Below are positions 35,882-43,195 of a DNA stretch of 64,000 nucleotides, piece after piece. Numbering within the stretch: the stretch's first letter is position 1; each line of letters starts with the position of its first letter. The stretch is from JAGQSZ01 sp049647585 (GTDB taxonomy: Bacteria; Actinomycetota; Acidimicrobiia; Acidimicrobiales; Microtrichaceae), in NCBI GenBank assembly GCA_049647585.1, contig JBARXY010000011.1, positions 310,001 to 374,000 on the forward strand, written 5' to 3'. Under the pieces are notes generated by a model, which saw only the letters and a list, made by a program, of their open reading frames with translations, had not been told where the DNA came from and did not search any database. The position numbers were made by a program, and so were the translations under genes.

Positions 35882-36124
35882 CTATTGCTCATAGGACTCG
35901 ACGGTCTCCGGCATCCGTGCCCTTGCTCCGTCCGGATCCAAGCCACCGTCACGTCTGGCCCTCCGCTGACGCAACAGATCCCAGCATTGATCGAGTTCGA
36001 TCTCGATGTCCTTGAGTCGCTTCAGGTCAACGGCAACAAGTCCATCGCCGGCATGGGACCTCTCAAGGCGATGTTCCTCGTCGGTGAGTTCGCCTATCTG
36101 GCGAACAAGCTCAGAATCTTCCAC
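35882..36124 (-). CDS. DUF2630 family protein
   Basis: 80 aa. The sequence IGELTDEEHRLERSH ... LKDIEIELDQCWDLLRQRRARRDGG matches the small actinobacterial DUF2630 family (cores EEHRLE and LDQCWDLLRQRRA). Mostly helical, charged and cytoplasmic; function unknown. It is divergent from the B12 riboswitch/ecfT transcription unit and its 5' end lies about 60 bp from the aptamer. Confidence 0.9.
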   Translation of the reverse strand: MEDSELVRQIGELTDEEHRLERSHAGDGLVAVDLKRLKDIEIELDQCWDLLRQRRARRDGGLDPDGARARMPETVESYEQ

Positions 36125-36186
36125 GGAACCTCCAGAAAGCCGGTGTGTCCTTCACCTACCCACAACATGACTTGCCGCACCCAATT

Positions 36187-36320
36187 CGCGGTGCTCAGAT
36201 GGGCGGAGCATTTCTCACCTTGGAGAGGGAAGCCGGACAAATGCCGGCGCTGTCCCGCAACCGTGGGTTTGGATGGCAGTCCGCTGCGATCCGAACGAGC
36301 CGGAACGCTCGCCAAGGTGT
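36187..36320 (+). ncRNA. Cobalamin (adenosylcobalamin) riboswitch
   Basis: The core GGGAAGCCGG-ACAAATGCCGGCGCTG-TCCCGCAACCGT (36227-36264 region) matches the highly conserved GGGAAnnnGGTGnAAnnCCnnnGCnGnCCCGCnACTGT block of B12 riboswitches. GAGCCGGAACGCTCGCC (36297-36313) sits at the B12-box position, and GCGGTGC near 36188 is the 5' element. The downstream expression platform includes CGGGCT-CCGA-AGCCCG (about 36349-36364) before the ecfT ribosome binding site. It should repress the ECF importer when B12 is abundant. Aptamer limits are approximate. Confidence 0.88.
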
Positions 36321-36412
36321 CCTGCTTCGAGTCTGTCCGCCGCGGAAAGCGGGCTCCGAAGCCCGGTCGTTCCCTCACAGGAATCTTCTGGGCCAGCGGC
36401 CGAGGAGAAAAC

Positions 36413-37579
36413 TTGTCGAGAGTTCTGGAACGAGATTTACATCCAGGGGCATGGTGGCTCTGGGCCCTGAGCATGGCGACCGCTGCAAGCAGGACAACCA
36501 ATCCGCTGCTTCTGGCACTGATCCTTGCGGCTGTGGGAGTCGTCGTCACAGAGCGCCGAGGCGACGCACCTTGGGCGAAGGGATTTCGTGCCTATCTGAT
36601 CCTTGGTCTGGTGGTCGTGGCGATCAGGGTCATGTTCCGCATGCTCCTGGACGGACAGTACGGCGATCACGTCCTGTTCACCCTGCCCGAACTCTCCCTT
36701 CCAGAAGCGGCCGCAGGCATTCGCATCGGAGGGCCGGTCTCCCTCGAGGGAATCCTGGCCGCCGTATATGACGGACTCCGTCTTGCAACACTGCTCATCT
36801 GTCTGGGCGCGGCGAATGTCCTGGCCAATCCCAAACGACTGCTGCGATCCGTTCCAAGTGCTCTCTACGAGATAGGCGTGGCTGTGACCGTCGCGCTGAC
36901 CATTGCACCACAGTTGGTGGAGAGCGGTCGTCGGGTAACGCGCGCTCGGCGCCTACGCGGCGACATCGGACGACGAACGCGCTGGTTCCGCCAGATTGTG
37001 GTTCCGGTGATGACCGACGCGCTCGACAGATCACTGCTGCTCGCCGCAGCCATGGACTCGAAGGGCTACGGGCGCACGGCGGAGGTCAAGGCGAGCACCC
37101 GCCGCCTGACCGGAGTTCTCCTGATCTCGGCGATGTGCGGCATCTGCATCGGCGCATACGGACTGCTGGACGCCACAACTCCTCGCGTCATGGGTCTGCC
37201 GATGCTGGTAGGCGGGGTGGTGTTGGCGGTTGCGGGGTTCATGTCGAGTGGCCGGCGGATCCTGCGCAGCCGGTACCGTCCCGACCCTTGGTTGTTCCCC
37301 GAGTGGTCCGTCGTCGCGTCCGGCGTGATCGTCGCGGGGATCATGTTCCTCTACTCCTCGAAAGACCCGGCCGGACTCAATCCGACGCTCCAGCCGCTCA
37401 GGTGGCCGACCCTGCCGCTGGTCCCCACCCTGGGAATTCTCGTCGGCGCACTGCCCGCCTGGCTGGCTCCGCCGCCGATCAGGGGACGGGTTGAGCCTGA
37501 AGGACCCGACGCGGGAAGCGCGACCCTCGACGCCGCGGACCCGCGTGACCAGTCCGGTCTTGCCGAGGTCTCCGCATGA
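36413..37579 (+). CDS. ecfT: ECF transporter transmembrane (T) component
   Basis: 388 aa CbiQ/EcfT-like membrane protein. Hydrophobic helices surround the coupling segments (VTRARRLRGD and AMDSKGYGR); Ala-Arg-Gly-like motifs here read ARRLRGD and SKGYGR. The open frame continues far upstream but covers the antisense DUF2630 gene and the riboswitch. TTG 36413 with GAGGAG five nt upstream is the obvious start. It overlaps the fused ATPase gene by ATGA. It couples ATP hydrolysis to toppling of the substrate-binding S component encoded two genes on. Confidence 0.9.
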   Translation: MSRVLERDLHPGAWWLWALSMATAASRTTNPLLLALILAAVGVVVTERRGDAPWAKGFRAYLILGLVVVAIRVMFRMLLDGQYGDHVLFTLPELSLPEAAAGIRIGGPVSLEGILAAVYDGLRLATLLICLGAANVLANPKRLLRSVPSALYEIGVAVTVALTIAPQLVESGRRVTRARRLRGDIGRRTRWFRQIVVPVMTDALDRSLLLAAAMDSKGYGRTAEVKASTRRLTGVLLISAMCGICIGAYGLLDATTPRVMGLPMLVGGVVLAVAGFMSSGRRILRSRYRPDPWLFPEWSVVASGVIVAGIMFLYSSKDPAGLNPTLQPLRWPTLPLVPTLGILVGALPAWLAPPPIRGRVEPEGPDAGSATLDAADPRDQSGLAEVSA

Positions 37580-39318
37580 TTCGTTTCGACGACGTGACCC
37601 TGACCTACGCCGACGCTGCGCAACCGACGCTGCGCAACGTCGACCTGCAGATCGAAGAGGGCGAGCTGTGCCTCGTCGTTGGCCGGACAGGAGTTGGCAA
37701 GTCGACACTGCTCGGCTGCATCAACGGCCTGGTCCCCCACTTCACAGGCGGCCACCTGCGCGGAACCGTCACCGTGGACGGCCGTGACACCGCCAAGCAC
37801 CCACCTCGCGAACTGGCCGACGTGGTCGGGGTTGTCGGACAGGACCCCCTTGCCGGCTTCGTGACCGACATCGTCGAGGAGGAACTCGCCTACGGAATGG
37901 AACAACTGGCCATCCCGCCGGACGTGATGCGAAAACGGGTCGAGGAGACCCTCGACCTGCTCGGGATCGCCGAGTTGCGGGCACGTTCGCTAAGAACATT
38001 GTCGGGAGGACAGCAACAGCGTGTCGCCATCGGGTCGGTGCTCACCTCACATCCCCGCGTTCTGGTCCTCGACGAGCCGACCTCGGCGCTCGATCCGACG
38101 GCCGCCGAAGAGGTCCTATCGGCTGTCACACGACTGGTCCACGACCTGGGGGTGACCGTCGTGATCGCCGAGCATCGGCTCGAGCGTGTCGTCCATTTCG
38201 CAGATCGCATCATCCACCTGCGTGGTGATGGAACGGTCGAGTCCGGTGCCCCGGTCGAGATACTGGGTCACAGTTCGGTCGCACCGCCGGTGGTGGAGCT
38301 TGGACGTCTGGCCGGCTGGTCGCCCCTTCCGCTTTCGGTTCGCGACGCGCGACGCCACGCCGGACCATTGCGTCAACAACTATCTTCGCTGGCCTCCGCT
38401 ACTTATCCGGCTGCTGGCCCGACTGCTGGCACGGCTGCTGGCCCGGCTTCCGGCCAAACTGAGGGCCCGACGGACGCGTCCGCTCCGGAACCGACGATCA
38501 CCGCCCGGAAACTCCAGGTCAGCTTCGGCCGACTTGTGGCGGTACGGGAGATCGACCTGGACCTGTGGCCCGGTGAGATCGTCGGTCTCATGGGGCGGAA
38601 CGGTTCCGGCAAGTCGTCGTTGTTGTGGGCTCTGCAGGGATCACTGAAGCGTTCCGGTGGCTCCGTCTCGGCCCGCACCGAGGACGGCACCTCTGTCGAC
38701 CCGTCGACCATCGGTCCGGGAGATGCCCGCCGGCTTACCGGGCTCGTGCCCCAGACCCCGTCGGATCTGTTGTATCTGGCCACTGTCGCCGAGGAGTGCG
38801 CACAGGCGGACCGTGATGCTCGACGAGAACCGGGTAGCTGTTCGGCGCTACTCGATGACCTGGTACCGGGCATCGATCGTGAAGCCCATCCACGTGACCT
38901 CTCGGAGGGTCAGCGACTCTCGCTCGTGCTGGCGATACAGCTGACTGCCACACCACGCACCGTTCTGCTAGATGAACCAACCCGTGGTCTGGACTACGTC
39001 GCAAAGCGGGCGCTGAGTGCGGCGCTGGTTGCAATGGCAGAGGCAGGTCGTTCTGTCATGGTCGCCACCCACGACGTCGAATTCGTGGCCGCTACGTGCG
39101 ACAAGGTGGTCGTCATGGCCCAGGGAGAGATAGTGGCCCAAGGCCCAACCGCATCGGTGGTTGTGGCGTCACCGGCATTCGCTCCGCAGGTTGCAAAGAT
39201 TCTGGCTCCCGAGCCCTGGCTGACCGTCGAGCAGGTCAGGAATGCCCTGTCACTGAATACCGCTGATGGTGAAGCAGCCGACGAGACGACAGCGTTCGAC
39301 CAAAGGGGCCCGGCATGA
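37576..39318 (+). CDS. ecfA: ECF transporter ATPase, EcfA and EcfA' fused in one chain
   Basis: 580 aa with two complete ABC ATPase domains. Domain 1 has Walker A VGRTGVGKST at 35-44, LSGGQQQRVAIG and LVLDEPTSALDP. Domain 2 has MGRNGSGKSS near 340, a variant signature LSEGQRLSL and VLLDEPTRGLD. The linker at about 270-305 is an Ala/Gly/Pro/Thr stretch encoded by four 12-bp repeats at 38407-38454. ECF modules usually use two separate ATPases, but fused forms are known in actinobacteria. Coupled by ATGA to ecfT and to the S component gene. Confidence 0.93.
   Translation: MIRFDDVTLTYADAAQPTLRNVDLQIEEGELCLVVGRTGVGKSTLLGCINGLVPHFTGGHLRGTVTVDGRDTAKHPPRELADVVGVVGQDPLAGFVTDIVEEELAYGMEQLAIPPDVMRKRVEETLDLLGIAELRARSLRTLSGGQQQRVAIGSVLTSHPRVLVLDEPTSALDPTAAEEVLSAVTRLVHDLGVTVVIAEHRLERVVHFADRIIHLRGDGTVESGAPVEILGHSSVAPPVVELGRLAGWSPLPLSVRDARRHAGPLRQQLSSLASATYPAAGPTAGTAAGPASGQTEGPTDASAPEPTITARKLQVSFGRLVAVREIDLDLWPGEIVGLMGRNGSGKSSLLWALQGSLKRSGGSVSARTEDGTSVDPSTIGPGDARRLTGLVPQTPSDLLYLATVAEECAQADRDARREPGSCSALLDDLVPGIDREAHPRDLSEGQRLSLVLAIQLTATPRTVLLDEPTRGLDYVAKRALSAALVAMAEAGRSVMVATHDVEFVAATCDKVVVMAQGEIVAQGPTASVVVASPAFAPQVAKILAPEPWLTVEQVRNALSLNTADGEAADETTAFDQRGPA
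38407..38454 (+). repeat. 12-bp tandem repeat x 4 in the ecfA linker
   Basis: CCGGCTGCTGGC, CCGACTGCTGGC, ACGGCTGCTGGC and CCGGCTTCCGGC in series, encoding PAAG/PTAG/TAAG/PASG between the two ATPase domains. Confidence 0.85.
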
Positions 39319-40136
39319 CTCGGCCTTCCGTCGACGGCGCGCGTGGTGGAATTCGGGTCGGTCTCCGCACGGCCGTCATCCTGGGGGTCGCGTCGCTTGC
39401 CGGCCTGGCGATGTTCCTGTGGCCGTTGCTCGTGTCACCACCGGACGGGTTCTCACACACGACGGACTCACCCTTCATCTTCGTCGTGATCCTGCCCGTG
39501 GTGGTCGCCGTCGTCCTGGCTGAACTGCAGGGCGGAGGAATGGACACCAAGTCTCTGGCGATCCTCGGCGTGCTGTCCGCCATGGGCGCTGCCCTTCGAC
39601 CCTTGGGGGCGGGGCTCGCCGGGATCGAGACGGTCTTCTTCCTGTTGATCCTCGCCGGTCGGGTCTACGGCCCGGGATTCGGCTTCGTTCTAGGCGCAAC
39701 GACCATGTTCACATCGGCTCTATTGACCGCGGGGATAGGTCCGTGGATGCCGTTCCAGATGCTCATCGCGGCGTGGATCGGATTGGGCGCCGGCTTGCTG
39801 CCCAGGGCCGGGGGTCGTATGGAGTTGGCGTTGCTAAGCCTCTACGGCATCGTGACGGCCTACGTCTTCGGATTTCTGATGTCGATCTGGTTCTGGCCCT
39901 ACTCGGTCGGCGAAGGAACCGAGCTGTCCTTCGTCGCCGGCGACGCCGTCCTGTCCAACCTGCACCGCTTCCTACTTTTCACCATCGCAACGTCGACGTT
40001 GGGATGGGACACCGGTAGGGCCATCACCAACACGGTCGCGATTCTGGTTCTCGGTCCGACGATTCTCATGACGCTCAGGAGGGCGAGCCGGCGAGCAGCT
40101 TTTGAAGCACCCGCCTGCTTCGGAGACGTAGGCTGA
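39315..40136 (+). CDS. ECF transporter S component, probably cobalamin-specific (CbrT-like)
   Basis: 273 aa with about six membrane helices, the size of an ECF substrate-binding subunit. MGAALRPLGAGLAGIETVFFLLILAGRVYGPGFGFVLGATTMFTSAL and GPWMPFQMLIAAWIG are the conserved family regions (cores RPLGAG and GPWMPFQM). A B12 riboswitch heads the operon, and the T, A and S genes overlap one another by ATGA, so cobalamin or a corrinoid is the likely substrate. This matches the CbrT class of predicted B12 ECF transporters. Specificity is inferred from regulation. Confidence 0.85.
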   Translation: MTRPSVDGARGGIRVGLRTAVILGVASLAGLAMFLWPLLVSPPDGFSHTTDSPFIFVVILPVVVAVVLAELQGGGMDTKSLAILGVLSAMGAALRPLGAGLAGIETVFFLLILAGRVYGPGFGFVLGATTMFTSALLTAGIGPWMPFQMLIAAWIGLGAGLLPRAGGRMELALLSLYGIVTAYVFGFLMSIWFWPYSVGEGTELSFVAGDAVLSNLHRFLLFTIATSTLGWDTGRAITNTVAILVLGPTILMTLRRASRRAAFEAPACFGDVG

Positions 40137-40139
40137 GTC

Positions 40140-40991
40140 GTGGCCAACATTGAGCAGGCGCGACTCTGGAACACGACCGGCGCAGACGCTTGGATCCACT
40201 ATGTGGACGAATTCGACGCAACACTCAACCCGTTCGGGACCGCAGTCATGGACAGGCTCGCGCTCGCTCCCGGCCAGCGGGTACTCGACATTGGCTGCGG
40301 AGTGGGCACCACCACCAGAGATCTGTCATCGAGAGTCTCCCCGGGACATGTGGTCGGGGCAGACATCTCCCAACGGATGGTCACCGAAGCCAGGCGACGC
40401 GCCGCAGTTGAGGGCATCGACAACATCGACTTCATCGAGGTTGATGCCCAGACCGGAGACTTCGGTCCGACACCTTTCGATGTGGCGTTCTCAAGAGTGG
40501 GCATCATGTTCTTCGAGGACCCCACAGCCGCGTTCACGAATATCGCCTCCTCCATGGCAGTCAATGGGCAACTCGGCTTCATCTGCTTCCAGAGCCCGAT
40601 GCTCAACCCCGTCCTGGTGGTCCCGGTAATGACCGCTGCGCCCCATCTGGAGATTCAGTTCCCGCCTCCGCCCGGGTCACCGAGCCCCTTCTCGCTCGCC
40701 GACCCCGAAGCCATTCGCGGAATCCTCCAGACGGCCGGCTTCGAGGACGTGACGATCGAACCGGGTCCCGACGAAGCGATCATCCCTGGAGCCGACAACC
40801 TTGAGATGGTTGCACGACGGGTTCTCGAGCAGAACCCGAGGACCGCACCAGGTATGGTCCAACTCCCAACAGAGAAGGTCGCTGCCGCAACCGCCGCGGT
40901 GGCTGAAGCTCTGGCACCTTTCCGCGATGGCGACGTGCTTCGGATGGGCGCAGCGACTTGGATCGTCCTGGCCCGCCTGGGTGCAAGCTGA
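40140..40991 (+). CDS. Class I SAM-dependent methyltransferase
   Basis: 283 aa. SAM motif I VLDIGCGVGTTT, acidic GADISQRMV, motif at SRVGIMFFEDP and post-motif region. The GTG start lies 3 bp after the S component gene, so it may be the fourth gene of the B12 operon. It is paralogous to the methyltransferase at 56601 (VLDIGCGQGIT, SRFGVMFFPNP, EPGSPGPFSLGD versus PPGSPSPFSLAD). Acceptor unknown; the family often methylates small molecules or lipids. Confidence 0.9.
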   Translation: MANIEQARLWNTTGADAWIHYVDEFDATLNPFGTAVMDRLALAPGQRVLDIGCGVGTTTRDLSSRVSPGHVVGADISQRMVTEARRRAAVEGIDNIDFIEVDAQTGDFGPTPFDVAFSRVGIMFFEDPTAAFTNIASSMAVNGQLGFICFQSPMLNPVLVVPVMTAAPHLEIQFPPPPGSPSPFSLADPEAIRGILQTAGFEDVTIEPGPDEAIIPGADNLEMVARRVLEQNPRTAPGMVQLPTEKVAAATAAVAEALAPFRDGDVLRMGAATWIVLARLGAS

Positions 40992-41045
40992 CTCGGCCTA
41001 ACTCCCTACGGCGGCCGAGTTCCCGCAGCCGAGACTCTCGGCGGC

Positions 41046-42215
41046 CTAACTCCCTACGGCGCTCCTTGCGGCGGCGGTCAGAGCATCCAGTCCGGCCCGG
41101 AGTTCCTCGTGGGTCGGCCACCCGAACCCGAGTCGAAAATATCGGTCCGACAGCTCGAACCAGTGACCCGGCCCCACGTAGGTGCCATGATCGGCCAACA
41201 GCGAATGGTGGAAACGGACTTCGTCCACGGCGACGTTCTTTCTGAATCTGACCAGTCCCACGACTCCGCCGCTCGGGCGCACCCATTCGAAGAATTCGTG
41301 GCCCTCGATCCAGTCCTCCACAACCGCTAGCCGTTCTCTGACGTCGGCCATTATCGGAGCAAGGATCTGCCTACGCTCCGACAGGACCCGTCCGGCAATG
41401 TGTTCGTCGATGGTGGATCCGCAGATGACAATCTGTTCCTTTGCGGCGAGCAGGGTCCTCTGCATTTCGGAATCGGTGGTTACGGTCCAGCCGATGCGGA
41501 GGCCGGGCAAGCCATAGGCCTTGGACATCGACGAGATGCTCACAACATTCGGGGACAGCGTCGCTGCCAGCGGAATTCGCTCACCGGTATGGGTCAGGTC
41601 CCGGTAGGTCTCATCGACGAGCAGGATCGCCTCGGCCTGTTCGGCCAGCCCGACGAGTCTTCGCAGATCGGCAACCGGGATCATCGTTCCGGTCGGATTG
41701 TGGGGACATGTGATGCTGATCAAACGGGTGGAACCAGGGCGGATCAATTCGGCAACGCGATCCAGGTCGAGTCGCCAGCCGTTGTGGAACTCGAGGTCCA
41801 CCACATCGAGGTCTGCACCGATGGTCCTCGGCGTCTCCAGGTTCGTCGCATAGTTGGTTCGCACGACAATCGCATGGTCACCACGGTCGAGTTGCGAGGT
41901 AGCCACGGCGAACAGTGCCGCCGCGGCACCCGGAAAGACCGTCACATCCTCGGCACTCAGTCCCTTACCCGAGCTCGCGACAGCCGCTCGCAGCACCGGG
42001 TCACCCAAATGGTCCCCGTAGCAGAGGACAAGGTCGTCGATGTCGAGTTCCAGACCCAATTCGGACCGACCCAGATCGGACCGACCCAATTCGGACCGAC
42101 CCAGATCAGATAGGCGACGGTCCGAGATCGAACTCTCTGACAGGTTGTTCGTGATCGTGTCGTAGCCGAGTTGCTCGGGCGACTCGATCTCGATGGGCAT
42201 CCGGCGATATCGCAT
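41046..42215 (-). CDS. Pyridoxal phosphate-dependent aminotransferase class I/II
   Basis: 389 aa fold-type I enzyme. TCPHNPTGTMIP, LLVDETYRDL (Asp binding the PLP pyridine N), SSMSKAYGLPGLRIGW with the Schiff-base Lys near 240, and the C-terminal YFRLGFGWP with substrate Arg. It resembles aspartate/aromatic-type or capreomycidine-synthase-like aminotransferases; specificity unclear. Residues about 33-53 are the repeat LGRSELGRSDLGRSELG, encoded by four 15-bp units at 42057-42116 in a surface N-terminal region. Confidence 0.9.
   Translation of the reverse strand: MRYRRMPIEIESPEQLGYDTITNNLSESSISDRRLSDLGRSELGRSDLGRSELGLELDIDDLVLCYGDHLGDPVLRAAVASSGKGLSAEDVTVFPGAAAALFAVATSQLDRGDHAIVVRTNYATNLETPRTIGADLDVVDLEFHNGWRLDLDRVAELIRPGSTRLISITCPHNPTGTMIPVADLRRLVGLAEQAEAILLVDETYRDLTHTGERIPLAATLSPNVVSISSMSKAYGLPGLRIGWTVTTDSEMQRTLLAAKEQIVICGSTIDEHIAGRVLSERRQILAPIMADVRERLAVVEDWIEGHEFFEWVRPSGGVVGLVRFRKNVAVDEVRFHHSLLADHGTYVGPGHWFELSDRYFRLGFGWPTHEELRAGLDALTAAARSAVGS
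42057..42116 (-). repeat. 15-bp tandem repeat x 4 in the aminotransferase gene
   Basis: CAATTCGGACCGACC / CAGATCGGACCGACC alternate at 42057, 42072 and 42087, with a fourth degenerate unit at 42102. In frame it encodes LGRSE/LGRSD pentapeptides. Confidence 0.85.
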
Positions 42216-42288
42216 GCGTCATGATCACACGGCTCGGGTCGGTACGCTGTAGGCCCGCATCCCCGATCCAGAAATGGTGCTTCTCCAC

Positions 42289-43113
42289 ATGAGTGACACA
42301 GGCAATCAAAGCGCCGCTTGGCATCCAGATCCGACCGGTCGCCACGAGTATCGCTGGTTCGACGGAAACGACTGGACCGATCAGGTCAGCACTCAGGGCC
42401 AGCAGTCGGTCGACCCCCTCACGGGCGCACCCGGTAGCCACGTCCCGTCGCGTGATGTGAGTGCACAGAAGGTCGCGAAGGACGTCGCCAAGGCCGGCAT
42501 TCAGGCCGGTGCCACCCAGGGCGGCGGAACCCTGTTCACCGAGCCGGTTCTGGTGGTCAACCAGAAGGCGAAGCTCATCGAGTTGAACAACGAGTATGCA
42601 ATCTCCGACCAGCACGGAAACCAGATCGGCGCGGTCCGCGAGGTCGGCCAGAGTACGGCTAAGAAGGTCGTCCGGTTCTTCTCCAACGTGGACCAGTTCC
42701 TGACCCACAAGTATCAGGTCGTCGACGTCAGCGGCAGGGTCCAGTTGCAGCTGACCCGACCGGCGAAGTTGATGAAGTCGAAGGTCATCGTCGAGGACGG
42801 CAACGGCAACGAGGTTGGACAGATCGTCCAGGAGAACGTGATCGGCAAGATCCATTTCGGCCTGATGGTCGGAGGGAATCGAATCGGTTCGATCGATGCC
42901 CAGAACTGGCGGGCTTGGAACTTCACGATCTCGAACGAGTCCGGCATCGAGGTCGCCAAGATCACCAAGACCTTCGCCGGCCTCGCCAGGGCGATGTTCA
43001 CCACCGCTGACAACTATGTAGTCGCCATCGAACCTGGGGTAGACGGGCCGCTGCTGATGATGACCGTCGCAGCCGCGGTCAGCGTCGACACCGCGCTGAA
43101 GCAGGACAGCTAG
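42289..43113 (+). CDS. DUF2510 plus phospholipid scramblase-like (LURP1-related) protein
   Basis: 274 aa. The N-terminal DUF2510 motif AAWHPDPTGRHEYRWFDGNDWT (core WHPDPTGRHEYRWFDG) is at 8-30, followed by a short linker and a scramblase/tubby-like domain at about 85-270 (FTEPVLVVNQKAKLIELNNEYAI, IGAVREVGQ, KITKTFAG). No clear membrane helix is seen apart from the C-terminal hydrophobic stretch MTVAAAVSVDTAL. Actinobacterial scramblase-like proteins often carry DUF2510; function unknown, perhaps membrane-associated. ATG 42289 is chosen over 42274. Confidence 0.85.
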   Translation: MSDTGNQSAAWHPDPTGRHEYRWFDGNDWTDQVSTQGQQSVDPLTGAPGSHVPSRDVSAQKVAKDVAKAGIQAGATQGGGTLFTEPVLVVNQKAKLIELNNEYAISDQHGNQIGAVREVGQSTAKKVVRFFSNVDQFLTHKYQVVDVSGRVQLQLTRPAKLMKSKVIVEDGNGNEVGQIVQENVIGKIHFGLMVGGNRIGSIDAQNWRAWNFTISNESGIEVAKITKTFAGLARAMFTTADNYVVAIEPGVDGPLLMMTVAAAVSVDTALKQDS

Positions 43114-43195
43114 ACAAGTAGTCAGCTAGGACATCCGAACTGGCACCATCGGGGGCCAACTCCAGCGGTCGAGCCGGTCGAGCCGGTTGAGCGGC

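Noticed and set aside
35885..36412. N-terminal extension of the ecfT reading frame (open from 35885)
   Set aside because: It runs antisense to DUF2630 and through the cobalamin riboswitch; TTG 36413 with GAGGAG is the real start.
40992..41062. Repeated GGCCTAACTCCCTACGGCG after the methyltransferase
   Set aside because: Two copies (near 40996 and 41045) overlap the aminotransferase end; noted as another short repeat but not enough for a separate element.
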